A DNA stretch of 64,000 nt from Peribacillus muralis (GCF_001645685.2 NZ_CP017080.1:2222001-2286000), one strand, 5' to 3'. Shown: positions 52,271 through 61,452, numbered from the stretch's first letter. Notes: a model not told the origin generated them from the sequence alone. Numbers and translations: made by a program.

Positions 52271-52502
52271 TTTGCGGTCTTATTTTTCGGGGTGATCCTT
52301 GCTTATGAAATCGCGAGCCTTTTTCAAAGACTGGAGAAGCAATATTTTGTATGAGCATCTTTTGAAATAGTGAAATGTTGTCATTGTTATAGCGCCAAAG
52401 TTGAAAGAAGTGGCCCCTCTATTTCCCTTTATACGATGCTATACTGATTTAAATGATGAAAGCGCAATCATGTATTCAGTTGAAACGGAAAAGGGGATGT
52501 TT

Positions 52503-53795
52503 ATGGGTACTATTAACGGAATGAACATGACAATTTTTGATAAAATCGGCATGAAGAAATCACTTGCTTGGGGATATCTGGGCATCTTGATTTTCATGAT
52601 GGGTGACGGATTGGAAATAGCTTGGATGAGTGCCTATTTGCAAGGACGGGGAATGAGCGTCGAACAAACCGCTTCCCTTTATACCGCGTATGGAGTTACC
52701 GTTACCATTGCTTCCTTCTTATCAGGTGTGCTTGCTGAAGCTTTCGGTCCTAGGAAAATCATGTTCTCGGGATTAATCCTTTACATAATCGGGACTAGTT
52801 CTTTTATAGCTTTTGGCCTAAACGAGTTGAATTATGGCACGATGCTCCTCACTTATGCGCTTCGGGGGTTCGGGTATCCTCTTTTTGCCTATAGCTTCAT
52901 GGTATGGATCAATTATCGGAGTCCCAAGCATAAGCTGGGCGCGGCAGTGGGGTGGTTTTGGTTTGTTTTTACAGGAGGTTTAAATGTGCTGGGAGCCTAT
53001 TATTCAATATGGGCGATAGAACAATTCGGTCACATTGGCACGCTATGGACCTCTATTTTCTGGGTAAGTGTCGGAGCATTGTTTGCCATTGTCATGAACC
53101 GCGACAAGCTGGAGCTTAAAAGCAGCGGCATGAGTACCCGGGCAAAATTAAAGGAATTGACAAAGGGCTTCACGATCTTGAAAAGAGAACCAAAAGTTGC
53201 GATTGGAGGGGTTGTTCGAACCATAAATACGACTTCTCAGTTTGCATTTCCGATCTTTCTGCCGATTCACATGGCCAATTACGGAATTTCCATCAATACA
53301 TGGCTGACCATGTGGGGAGTGATATTCACAAGCAATATCGTATTCAATGTAATATTTGGAATGGTCGGAGATAAACTAGGATGGCGTAATACGGTAATTT
53401 GGTTTGGCGGGGTTTTTGCAGGCATTTCCACATTGCTGTTATTTTATATGCCGATATGGACCAACGGTAATCTTGTATTCGTTTTTATAGCGGGAATGTT
53501 TTGGGGCGCTTCCCTCGCAGGGTATGTACCATTATCTGCCTTGGTACCTTCACTTGTGAAGGAAGACAAAGGAGCGGCTGTTTCCGTCTTGAATTTAGGG
53601 GCAGGACTCCCTGTATTTATCGGACCAGCGCTTGTGGGCGTGTTATATGAGCCAATGGGAGCCAGCGGTTTGATCTGGATCCTGGCCATTTTATATTTCA
53701 TCAGTGCGCTATTGACCGTCTTTATCCATTTGCCGGCTGAGGAAGAAGATGAAGTACGGAAGGTAAACGTAGAATCAATAGAGAAAACGGTCTGA
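52503..53795 (+). CDS. Polyol permease-type MFS transporter (RbtT/DalT/CsbX family)
   Basis: A 430-residue transporter with about 12 membrane helices. The N-terminal MKKSLAWGYLGILIFMMGDG then LEIAWMSAYLQGRGMSVEQT is the hallmark of the ribitol/arabitol permease and CsbX group. SGVLAEAFGPRKIMFSGLI is the MFS loop after helix 2. It should bring in a pentitol or related polyol with protons. ATG 52503 is 6 nt after AAGGGG; ATG 52497 is within that site and the frame to 52401 has no site. It is convergent with the polyol PTS operon. Confidence 0.83.
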   Translation: MGTINGMNMTIFDKIGMKKSLAWGYLGILIFMMGDGLEIAWMSAYLQGRGMSVEQTASLYTAYGVTVTIASFLSGVLAEAFGPRKIMFSGLILYIIGTSSFIAFGLNELNYGTMLLTYALRGFGYPLFAYSFMVWINYRSPKHKLGAAVGWFWFVFTGGLNVLGAYYSIWAIEQFGHIGTLWTSIFWVSVGALFAIVMNRDKLELKSSGMSTRAKLKELTKGFTILKREPKVAIGGVVRTINTTSQFAFPIFLPIHMANYGISINTWLTMWGVIFTSNIVFNVIFGMVGDKLGWRNTVIWFGGVFAGISTLLLFYMPIWTNGNLVFVFIAGMFWGASLAGYVPLSALVPSLVKEDKGAAVSVLNLGAGLPVFIGPALVGVLYEPMGASGLIWILAILYFISALLTVFIHLPAEEEDEVRKVNVESIEKTV

Positions 53796-53826
53796 GTTGA
53801 TTCAAACAGCTCAGTTTGCAGACAAA

Positions 53827-53850
53827 AGGGATTCGATAGTCCGAATCCCC
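53827..53850. terminator. Hairpin after the polyol permease
   Basis: gggattcg (53828-53835) pairs with cgaatccc (53842-53849) with a 6-nt loop. There is no long T run, so strength is uncertain. Confidence 0.45.
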
Positions 53851-54092
53851 TCTTATGCTAGAAGACTTTCTTAGCTTACGAAATACATAGTCGTGTATAC
53901 AATAGAATCATCGGAGGGGTACTGCGTAAAAATGTATGGTTTCTGCTTGTTATCGTCAGTACTATAGTAGCTGTATCATATGCAGTGCTGTTTTTTTTCG
54001 AAGAAGTGAAACGCCTGCAGGAATCGAAAACCAACCTTCAACTTGGACATGTAGATAAACTGAATTTCATCGAGTCTACCTACATGCTGATG

Positions 54093-55502
54093 TTATTCAA
54101 ACAGATCCTTTCGAAGTATTGGTTGGTTCCTGTTTTTAATGAAATAAACGATATCATCGTATTCGTGCATGTTAGATAATGAATTCAGCCCTATTATCGG
54201 AATGGATTGATGCGTCTGGTTCATCCTCTTTTTTAGATGGTTCTGAATAATGATCAAATCAGTACCTATGGGGATATCATCGATGGAGCGGTGCTCGATT
54301 CCGATATTCGGCAGCCCAGCTTCCTTCATTTTCCGTCTTAGGATAGCGGCTCCCATTGCACTGGATGCCATTCCTCCGTCACAGGAGATCGTAACATGTT
54401 GAATGGTGGATAGCGGAGAAGGCTGTTCATCCAGTACCACGATTCTTGGTCGTTCATTTTTTTCAGCAAGCGGCAAGGTGAGGGACTCCATTGGCGCTAC
54501 GGAACGTTTGACATAGGATCGCACAAGAATAAAGTGGGCAATAATGCATGATACCACAGCCGATATCCCAATTCCAGCCAAAATGAGCAATATATCTTTT
54601 TGTGGAGCCAGAAACAAGATCAATAGAATGCTCCCGGGAGAAGCTGCGGATACGAGTCCAACATCAAAAAGCTGAAAAAAGGAAATGCCTGCGAATCCGC
54701 CGGCAATTACGGCAATAAACAAGGCCGGCTTCATTAAGATATACGGAAAGTATACTTCGTGAATCCCCCCAAAAAGCTGAATCCCAGCGGTTCCTCGGAG
54801 GGAGGGCTTCTCTTCCTTGCTTGAAGTCATCATATAGGCTAACAGGATACCGAAGCCAGGCCCAGGGTTCGCTTCCACAAGAAAGATGACACTTTTTCCA
54901 AGTTCGCGGGCTTGCTGGATGCCAAATGGCGCGACGATTCCATGGTTTATGAGATTATTTAAAAACATGACCTTTCCTGGCTCGATGATCAAGGATAAGA
55001 AGGGGAGCCAAGCCGACCCGACGAGCATAACCAACCCGTTATTTATGTGCTTGAGAACATCGTTCATTAACGGTCCGACCATGTAATAACCGGCTAACAT
55101 TAAACCAATGCCCAGCATCGCATCAATAAGATTGGCAACAAGAAGTTCACTGCCAATCGGAATATAGTCCTGTGTTCGCCGTTCCATCCAGGCCGTCAGC
55201 ATGCCAATCAGCGGACTGAACATTATCGCCCCAATGATCATTGGCATATTCGAAGCCATGATCAACCCAATCATCGCAAGATTTGCGACAATGCCTCCGC
55301 TATGGCCGCCAAACATTTTTCCACCTGTATAGGCAAGCATGAGTGGTAATACATATCGATATATCGGATCAATGAATTGACTGATTACAGCGTCAGGCTT
55401 CCAACCATTTTCCCCAAACAAAATATTCAAAATGCCGGCAGCGATGATGATGGAGATATTTTGAAAAACGATCGAGCTATATATGCGTCCGATGCGGTTC
55501 AT
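54093..55502 (-). CDS. Mannitol-type PTS transporter, EIICB subunit
   Basis: A 469-residue PTS permease of the mannitol (Fru-Mtl) family. The EIIC domain (about 1-340) has RRTQDYIPIGSELLVANLID, EANPGPGFGILLAY and the substrate-site motif GGIHEVYFPYILMKP. An EIIB domain (about 365-469) follows, with the phosphocysteine in HVTISCDGGMASSAMGAAIL. There is no EIIA domain, so phosphate must come from a separate EIIA. Its start overlaps the stop of the MtlR-type gene by ATGA, so both are in one leftward operon with xylulokinase. Given that context the substrate is more likely arabitol or another polyol than mannitol. Confidence 0.85.
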   Translation of the reverse strand: MNRIGRIYSSIVFQNISIIIAAGILNILFGENGWKPDAVISQFIDPIYRYVLPLMLAYTGGKMFGGHSGGIVANLAMIGLIMASNMPMIIGAIMFSPLIGMLTAWMERRTQDYIPIGSELLVANLIDAMLGIGLMLAGYYMVGPLMNDVLKHINNGLVMLVGSAWLPFLSLIIEPGKVMFLNNLINHGIVAPFGIQQARELGKSVIFLVEANPGPGFGILLAYMMTSSKEEKPSLRGTAGIQLFGGIHEVYFPYILMKPALFIAVIAGGFAGISFFQLFDVGLVSAASPGSILLILFLAPQKDILLILAGIGISAVVSCIIAHFILVRSYVKRSVAPMESLTLPLAEKNERPRIVVLDEQPSPLSTIQHVTISCDGGMASSAMGAAILRRKMKEAGLPNIGIEHRSIDDIPIGTDLIIIQNHLKKRMNQTHQSIPIIGLNSLSNMHEYDDIVYFIKNRNQPILRKDLFE

Positions 55503-57598
55503 GTATGTTTTCCTTTTGCATAAGAAAGAATCCTTTCGTGGTAAGCTTGTTCAAAATGATTACGAACGGCATTAAGAGCCAATTCCTTGTTGCCGGAAGA
55601 AATGGCTCCTGCTAGCTCATCATCAAGGAGTCCGCTTATCAACTCCCCTAGAAGCGGAAAATGCTCACGCGGTGCATCAGGCGGTGCCGCCAAAAGTAAT
55701 AAAGTATCGACGGATTGCTTCTGACCATTTTCTGCATGCCATGGCACCGCTTCCTTCAAAGAAATGATGTGGACGAAAAGAGCCCGGACATCAGACGTAC
55801 GGCTATGCAAAATCCCGATGGGACCTATTGCAAAGCTTCCTTTCCGTTCTCTTTCCTTAAATGCCTCAATCAGCCCTTCTGGGGAGATGACGACGTGCGA
55901 TTGTGAGATAATGGCCTGAAGCCAAACAAACTTTCCATTCGTTGGACTGGCTTCCACCCAAGACAGTCCGCTCATCAATTGCGCGAAGGCCTCTCCGTAT
56001 CGAGCGATTCCCATAAGTGAGGAATCTTCTGAAAGCGGATCGTCCGCACGCTGCATCTGCTTGCTGCTTTGTCGTTTTTTCAATTTCTCTTTTATTTTTT
56101 GTACATCATGCTCACTTAAAATGGGGGATACGACGACAAGACGTTCTTCCATAAAGGCAGGGATTTGAATCGTTGAAACGATGGCATCCACTTGCCAGTT
56201 GTTTTCCAGCCATCGTGGCAGTTCACTAAGAGACAATACCTCTGTAACCTGAATACCTGGAATTTCTTGCTTAAGTCGGGATGCAATCAAGCGGGAGGTG
56301 CCAAATCCACTTGCACAAACGACAATGACCCGTCCTTTTAGATTTTGCTGATTTATTAGTGCTGCACCCACGTGTACGGCCATATAAGCGATTTCAGCGG
56401 GAGGTATGGTAACGCCAAGGTATTCCGAAAGTGATTCAGCGCTTTTCCGGCTAGCTTCATAGACTTCTGGATAATCTCTTTGGATTTGGGATAGAAGCGG
56501 GTTATGGATCGGCAGCCCGTTGCGTATCCTGTTTAGTGCAGGGTAGAAGTGCTTAAGCAGCCCTTCACTTAACATTGGGTCTGTCAAAGGCTGATTTAGC
56601 TCATCTTTCACACCTTCGATGAATTTCCTGATTAAATGGGTGGTTTCCTCTTCTTGAAGCTGTTCAATTGGCAGGTTAGGCTGGACCCCATATATATGAA
56701 GAATCAAATAGTTCATTTCCTCTTCCGGAAGCCGGATATCCAGTAACTCATACAATCTTTCTGCTATAAAATAAGAGGAAGGGTACAATTCGATCAGCTT
56801 ACGGTCAGCCTCCACATGATCATTGTTTTTATCCTTGTGGCGTTCGACTGCAAGGGCTAAATGAAGGGAAACACCAATCCTGTCCCGTTCATTTAAAAAC
56901 AAGGGAGGATTTCGTTCAGCAGCCTCGGTAAGCACTTTTCCGACAGCATGAAGAATATCCAAATCCAGCAGGTCCAAATACATGGATGGGATATATTTTT
57001 CAATCTGCCAATCTTCTTTTTTTCCTAATTTCAATAAATCAAACACGACCAGCCAATCCTCTGGAAGTGTTTGATTATTTACCACCGCAGTAATGGCCGC
57101 CCTTAAATGCTTGTCTTCCCCTGAAACGAAAACGCCAAGACCCGGTTTTCGGACCAATATCAAATCAAATTGGTTCAACCATTCTTCAAGCTCCTGCAGA
57201 TCATGGCCGATCGTCGCTTCCGTTACATGGTATTTTTGGCTGAAAACGAACATTTTGGTTGGTGTTTGATCCCTTAACAGGTCACAAATCATTCCGAGCT
57301 GCCTATCTTTAGGAGAAAAGGAGGTGGATTGATGGGCCTTCTTTAGTTCCTCTGCCAGAACCTCTTTGAATGCCTGATCACCAACCAAGCATATGCCGCT
57401 TCGGAACTGTTTCATGATTTTCAGGCCAAATGACCGTACAATAGGTTTTATCTGGGCTATTTCACGCTGGCAGGTGCGTAAACTGATATCGAGATCCTCA
57501 GCCATTTCTTTTGGCAAAACCGGAAAGTCGTTTTCAAGCAGACGGTCGATTATCATCTTTTGGCGGCTGCTAATGAATATTGGCGCATTCTTTGCCAA
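55499..57598 (-). CDS. MtlR-type PTS-regulated transcriptional activator
   Basis: A 699-residue multidomain regulator. Order: DNA-binding helix-turn-helices (RQKMIIDRLLENDFPVLPKE and EDLDISLRTCQREI), two PRD domains with their histidines (LALAVERHKD and LILHIYGV; GLPIHNPL and MAVHVGAAL), an EIIB-like domain with Cys in VVCASGFGTSRLIASRL, and a C-terminal EIIA-like domain with the histidine in GILHSRTSD. Phosphorylation on these sites would make it respond to polyol uptake and glucose. The start is a TTG at 57598-57596 with GAGGTG 6 nt upstream. It is translationally coupled to the EIICB gene. Confidence 0.87.
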   Translation of the reverse strand: MAKNAPIFISSRQKMIIDRLLENDFPVLPKEMAEDLDISLRTCQREIAQIKPIVRSFGLKIMKQFRSGICLVGDQAFKEVLAEELKKAHQSTSFSPKDRQLGMICDLLRDQTPTKMFVFSQKYHVTEATIGHDLQELEEWLNQFDLILVRKPGLGVFVSGEDKHLRAAITAVVNNQTLPEDWLVVFDLLKLGKKEDWQIEKYIPSMYLDLLDLDILHAVGKVLTEAAERNPPLFLNERDRIGVSLHLALAVERHKDKNNDHVEADRKLIELYPSSYFIAERLYELLDIRLPEEEMNYLILHIYGVQPNLPIEQLQEEETTHLIRKFIEGVKDELNQPLTDPMLSEGLLKHFYPALNRIRNGLPIHNPLLSQIQRDYPEVYEASRKSAESLSEYLGVTIPPAEIAYMAVHVGAALINQQNLKGRVIVVCASGFGTSRLIASRLKQEIPGIQVTEVLSLSELPRWLENNWQVDAIVSTIQIPAFMEERLVVVSPILSEHDVQKIKEKLKKRQSSKQMQRADDPLSEDSSLMGIARYGEAFAQLMSGLSWVEASPTNGKFVWLQAIISQSHVVISPEGLIEAFKERERKGSFAIGPIGILHSRTSDVRALFVHIISLKEAVPWHAENGQKQSVDTLLLLAAPPDAPREHFPLLGELISGLLDDELAGAISSGNKELALNAVRNHFEQAYHERILSYAKGKHT

Positions 57599-57642
57599 CC
57601 GTTACACCTCATTTCTCATCAAGCTTTTCAACTTGTTATGTA

Positions 57643-59124
57643 TTAAAACAAAGGATTCATCGCTTGGGCAATGGATTGATAGCGAGCAAATTGGGCGTCA
57701 TAAACAGGTTGGTTTTCTCGATTGAACTCAATTCTATTAGCTTTCTGATCAAGCATGGGCAAATCGGCAACCGCCTTCCATACTCCGTTACCAAGTCCAG
57801 CCAGTATGGAGGCACCATAAGCAGGACCTTCACGTTCCTCATGAACATGAAGATGCTGCTGAAATACGTCAGCAAGAACTTTTGTCCAGATGGGGTTTTT
57901 AATGGCGCCGCCAGTGACGGTCCAATCAGCCACCTCGATTTCAGCTTTCTCCATCATATCCAATACGTCTCTTAAACTATAACAAACGCCTTCTATCACG
58001 GCACGCGCCATGCTTTTGCGATGATGTTCGTATGATAAACCGAAAAAAACGCCTTTTGCTGCTGGATTATTCAAAGGTGATCGTTCGCCATTCAAATAGG
58101 GGAGGAATAATAAACCTCCTGCACCAGCTTCGACTTGATCGACCCCTTCGAGTAAGTCATCATAGTTTTGCTTTTCAAAGGCATCTCGCAGCCATCTTAA
58201 TGACATCCCTGCAGATAATGTGGTACCCATCGCATGCCACATTCCAGGCAGGCAATGACAAAACAGGTGTAAGGTGCTCGCTTGATCCCTAGCTAAATCG
58301 GGCAGTTCCTTCAGAGGAATGAAAACGGTCCCTGAGGTTCCAATGCTGATGCTTCCTGTTCCTTCCATAATGATTCCATTTCCAAGGGCAGCGGCTGCGT
58401 TGTCACCAGCCCCGGCTATCACCGGTATTCCGATGGGCAGTCCCGTAATCTGTGCAGCTGTTTCGGAAAGCGATCCAACCACTTCCTGACTCTCCGACAC
58501 AGGAGGAAACCAATCCCTGGAAAATCCAAGCTCATCGATAACATCCCAAGCCCATTCCCTATCGGGGACATTCAGCAAACATGTCCCGCTTGCATCAGTC
58601 ACATCCGCTGAAAATTCTCCGGTCAATTCGTAAACGATATAATCTTTTGGCATCAAAACCTTCTTGATTCGAGAATAATGCTCGGGCTCATTTTTTTTAA
58701 GCCATAAAAGCTTTGGCGCAGTAAAACCAGGTAAAATCGGGTTTCTCGTCGTGTTGAATAAATAATCAGATCCGACGATTTCTTCCATTTCGCTGCACTC
58801 TTTCAAGGTTCTTCCATCATTCCACAAAATGGCTGGCCGGATGGGCTGCTTCCGTTCATCTAAAATGACCAGGCTGTGCATTTGCCCGGTGGTTCCAATC
58901 GCTCGGATGGCTGTGGGATCAACGCCGTTTTTCCATAAGCTATGTAAGCAGGATATGACGGACTCCCACCAAAGGGAGGGGGATTGCTCACACCAGCCAG
59001 GCTGGGGGCTTTCAAATGAATAAGACACATTGGCGGAAGAGACGACGTGTCCCATATCATCGATCACCACAGCCTTTGCTCCTTGCGTACCAATATCTAT
59101 TCCTAATAAAAATGTCTGGTTCAT
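57643..59124 (-). CDS. xylB: Xylulokinase (FGGY family)
   Basis: A 493-residue FGGY kinase that phosphorylates D-xylulose to xylulose-5-phosphate. The N-terminal phosphate-binding motif is LGIDIGTQGAKAVVIDD (about 7-23). The xylulokinase-type TTGQMHSLVILDERKQPIRP and PAILWNDGRT follow, then GAGDNAAAALGNGI and the late TVTGGAIKNPIWTKVLADVF. ATG 59124-59122 has GGAAAGGA upstream; a GTG one codon earlier is less likely. It lies between a polyol dehydrogenase and the MtlR-type regulator, all leftward. Confidence 0.88.
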   Translation of the reverse strand: MNQTFLLGIDIGTQGAKAVVIDDMGHVVSSANVSYSFESPQPGWCEQSPSLWWESVISCLHSLWKNGVDPTAIRAIGTTGQMHSLVILDERKQPIRPAILWNDGRTLKECSEMEEIVGSDYLFNTTRNPILPGFTAPKLLWLKKNEPEHYSRIKKVLMPKDYIVYELTGEFSADVTDASGTCLLNVPDREWAWDVIDELGFSRDWFPPVSESQEVVGSLSETAAQITGLPIGIPVIAGAGDNAAAALGNGIIMEGTGSISIGTSGTVFIPLKELPDLARDQASTLHLFCHCLPGMWHAMGTTLSAGMSLRWLRDAFEKQNYDDLLEGVDQVEAGAGGLLFLPYLNGERSPLNNPAAKGVFFGLSYEHHRKSMARAVIEGVCYSLRDVLDMMEKAEIEVADWTVTGGAIKNPIWTKVLADVFQQHLHVHEEREGPAYGASILAGLGNGVWKAVADLPMLDQKANRIEFNRENQPVYDAQFARYQSIAQAMNPLF

Positions 59125-59150
59125 CACTTTTTTCCTTTCCGTTTTTTAGT

Positions 59151-59210
59151 AAAAAACCGATCGGCATCGTTTGGGCAGATAAAGAGCGGCCCAAACGATG
59201 GAAAGACCGG
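59151..59210 (-). terminator. Strong terminator between the dehydrogenase and xylB
   Basis: On the minus strand a 12-bp perfect stem (catcgtttgggc / gcccaaacgatg, 59165-59176 and 59189-59200) is extended by ccggtc pairing with gatcgg, and TTTTTT follows. It sits between two genes of one pathway, so it may partly uncouple them or act as an attenuator. Confidence 0.75.
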
Positions 59211-59217
59211 CATGTTT

Positions 59218-60231
59218 TTATTTTTCGATATCTACTTGGACTTTGAATTGACTGCTGTTGCGGTTTCCTTGTAAATAATCAATCGTTTCCTCAAGCGACA
59301 GCTGATCGGAAATGAGAGGCTTTAATTGAATTCGACCTTCTTTCACCCAATGGAAAGCAGGAATGAAGGTATAGTTAATCGCCATGGAACCTAATACAGT
59401 CCAATCATTATTATATAATTTAAATGGATCCAGCGTAATCTTGACGTCTTGTGCAGTCACGCCAAACTGAAGATATTTCCCGGTTTTTCCGATATAGTCA
59501 AATGCACGTTCGATGACGGAAGGAATTCCAGTAGCATCAACAACGACATCAAACCCATGCGGGTAGTTTTCTTTAGAAAGCTCTGCTTCAATATCTTGGC
59601 TGAGTACACCTTTCGTTGCTCCCCAAGCGAGTCCCATCTCCAATTTTGCCTGATCAAGGTCGACAACGACAAGCTCTGATGCACCGGCCATTTTTAAAGA
59701 TTGAATCAACTGTTGACCCATGGCACCTGCACCGAATAATAAAACGCGTTCACCTACCTGAAGATCCAGCCGATTCATGGCATGAACGACACAAGCCATC
59801 GGCTCGATGAATGCAGCTTCTTCAAATGAAAGGGAGTCGGGTAATTTGACGACGTTTCGTGCCGGGACCTTTACATATTCAGCCATGCTGCCATCAGTCG
59901 TATTTCCGAGGGCGCCCCAATTTTCACACTGATTACCGCGATGTGTTAAGCAATATTCACATTCGCCGCAAAATAAAGAAGGGTCAGCGGTTACGCGTTC
60001 ACCTACATGAAAGCCGTTTACATTTTCTCCGACCTCATGAATGACACCAGAAAATTCATGTCCAGGAATGATCGGATAGGGAGACAAAAATTCCCCTTTA
60101 TAAATATGGATATCTGTGCCGCATATCCCGGTATGCTTCACTTTGATCGTTATTTCGCCTGACTGCGGTGCAGGGTAAGGAACCTCCTTCACGACTGCTT
60201 TATAAGGCTCTTCAATCACTAATGCTCTCAT
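59218..60231 (-). CDS. Zn-dependent polyol (or polyol-phosphate) dehydrogenase
   Basis: A 337-residue medium-chain dehydrogenase. Catalytic zinc ligands are in TGICGTDIHIYKG (Cys about 38) and IIPGHEFSGVIHEVGENV (His-Glu). The structural zinc cysteines are in CGECEYCLTHRGNQC, and the NAD(P) fold in VLLFGAGAMGQQLIQSLKMA. It should oxidise a polyol such as arabitol to a ketose, or arabitol-phosphate to xylulose-5-phosphate as in known arabitol-phosphate dehydrogenases of Gram-positives. The neighbouring xylulokinase suggests the free polyol, the PTS gene the phosphate. AGGAGG precedes the ATG. Confidence 0.85.
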   Translation of the reverse strand: MRALVIEEPYKAVVKEVPYPAPQSGEITIKVKHTGICGTDIHIYKGEFLSPYPIIPGHEFSGVIHEVGENVNGFHVGERVTADPSLFCGECEYCLTHRGNQCENWGALGNTTDGSMAEYVKVPARNVVKLPDSLSFEEAAFIEPMACVVHAMNRLDLQVGERVLLFGAGAMGQQLIQSLKMAGASELVVVDLDQAKLEMGLAWGATKGVLSQDIEAELSKENYPHGFDVVVDATGIPSVIERAFDYIGKTGKYLQFGVTAQDVKITLDPFKLYNNDWTVLGSMAINYTFIPAFHWVKEGRIQLKPLISDQLSLEETIDYLQGNRNSSQFKVQVDIEK

Positions 60232-60259
60232 TTTCTTTCCTCCTAATATTTTTGAATTG

Positions 60260-60285
60260 GTTACACATAGGTAATGGAGTGTAAC
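60260..60285. promoter_or_regulatory. Inverted repeat upstream of the polyol dehydrogenase
   Basis: gttacac (60260-60266) and gtgtaac (60279-60285) are perfect complements with a 12-nt spacer. The site lies between two divergent genes, 29 bp before the dehydrogenase start, and overlaps the ribosome site of the rightward gene. It could be a repressor or activator site. Confidence 0.45.
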
Positions 60286-60483
60286 ATGAATCCGTTTTCA
60301 TATAATCATTCTAGCAAGCTTGCCCATCGCATAGCACAAGAAGATTCCATAAGTTTGTCACTTGTAAACGGACAAATATTATATAATGCCGTGAAAAGGA
60401 GTCAAGAAATGTTAAAGCTGCTTCATGAAATCAGCCTGGAAATGGATAATTGTGTTAATCTTGAAATGGCGAGTGAAACATGA
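60286..60483 (+). CDS. Small helical protein, 65 residues, unknown
   Basis: MNPFSYNHSSKLAHRIAQED is followed by a helix NAVKRSQEMLKLLHEISLEM. GGAG lies 6 nt before ATG 60286; the in-frame ATG at 60274 overlaps it. It precedes the DinB-like gene by 32 bp and may be in the same unit. No family recognised. Confidence 0.5.
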   Translation: MNPFSYNHSSKLAHRIAQEDSISLSLVNGQILYNAVKRSQEMLKLLHEISLEMDNCVNLEMASET

Positions 60484-60515
60484 TCCGTAAATTATAGGTG
60501 AAAGGGGAGAGTGGT

Positions 60516-61058
60516 TTGGGAGCATGGGAAATGATAGAAGCCTACAAAAGTGATGTGCAAAACTATTCCATCGAGCAACTGCAATATATTTCCGCAAAGG
60601 GAGTATGGTCCATCTGTCAAATGTATGACCATTTAATAGCCGTTGCCCATGAGTATCTTGATAACGTTGAACTTTGTGCGAAAGCGGAAGAGGAGCAATC
60701 GCTCGGGAAAACGGAATTTGGTAAGCAATTATATCAAAATGGCGGCTTTCCTCCGATTAAGATCAAGTTACCGGATGAAATGAATGCCCCGCCCAATAAT
60801 CAAGATAGTATGGAAAAGCTTACAACAAGGCTGGATCATGTAATGAACAGATTGCAGGAATGGAAAATGAAGGTGGGGGCGATAAACCCAAACCTCAAAG
60901 TGAAGCATGGGGGCTTCGGCTGGCTGAATGCGCAGGAATGGTATGAGTTGGTCGGCATGCATTTCCGTCATCATTTGCGCCAGAAAGCCGAACTGGAACT
61001 CAATATTGAAAATGGAAAGAAAGAAACTATACAAGACATTCATATAGGGGATGGGTAG
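60516..61058 (+). CDS. DinB-family protein
   Basis: A 180-residue four-helix bundle of the DinB/YfiT-like type. Metal-binding histidines are in ICQMYDHLIAVAHEYLD (about 42) and VGMHFRHHLRQKAELE near the C-terminus, a usual spacing for the family. Members are metal-dependent, often thiol S-transferases, and many are uncharacterised. TTG 60516 lies 6 nt after AAGGGGAGA; GTG 60498 precedes that site. It is followed by a small gene 2 nt downstream. Confidence 0.72.
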   Translation: MGAWEMIEAYKSDVQNYSIEQLQYISAKGVWSICQMYDHLIAVAHEYLDNVELCAKAEEEQSLGKTEFGKQLYQNGGFPPIKIKLPDEMNAPPNNQDSMEKLTTRLDHVMNRLQEWKMKVGAINPNLKVKHGGFGWLNAQEWYELVGMHFRHHLRQKAELELNIENGKKETIQDIHIGDG

Positions 61059-61060
61059 CA

Positions 61061-61294
61061 ATGAATTTACAAACGAATCAACTATCGATTAAATTGAAGA
61101 TTAAAAACAGGCGGAATTTTAACCTTCAATCTCATTTACATGAAATGTGCGATTATAGCAAGGAATATGAGCATGATATCGTGGAGGTTCAAGAGGTTCA
61201 AGAGGTTAAAAGGATAAACGGAGGAAATTACGAAATTATCATAAGCGTCACTAGAGATCTGGATTGTTTAGGTGAACCGCTGGATCGTTATTAA
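61061..61294 (+). CDS. Hypothetical 77-residue protein with tandem VQE repeat
   Basis: Starts 2 nt after the DinB-like gene and is probably cotranslated with it. The sequence is charged and contains EVQEVQEVK, encoded by three copies of a 9-bp tandem unit (gaggttcaa, 61184-61210). No domain is recognised. The beta-like tail NYEIIISVTRDLDCLGEP suggests a folded soluble protein. Confidence 0.5.
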   Translation: MNLQTNQLSIKLKIKNRRNFNLQSHLHEMCDYSKEYEHDIVEVQEVQEVKRINGGNYEIIISVTRDLDCLGEPLDRY

Positions 61295-61329
61295 GCCGAC
61301 ATAGACATAATAGGCGGGCGAATTCTCGT

Positions 61330-61452
61330 ATGTTTGATACAGAGAATGGAACAAAGGAAAAAGCCAAGGCGCTCATCGTACCGTGGCCTAAAATTTTGTT
61401 TAGGAATGAATGGTATAAGTATATCCAATCCAAGGTTGAAGATTATTCATAA
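61330..61452 (+). CDS. Candidate 40-residue protein
   Basis: MFDTENGTKEKAKALIVPWP then KILFRNEWYKYIQSKVEDYS is protein-like in composition, but only a weak GGCGGG lies upstream. It sits alone in the spacer between the DinB-linked gene and the convergent sugar symporter. It could equally be the tail of a lost gene. Confidence 0.3.
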   Translation: MFDTENGTKEKAKALIVPWPKILFRNEWYKYIQSKVEDYS

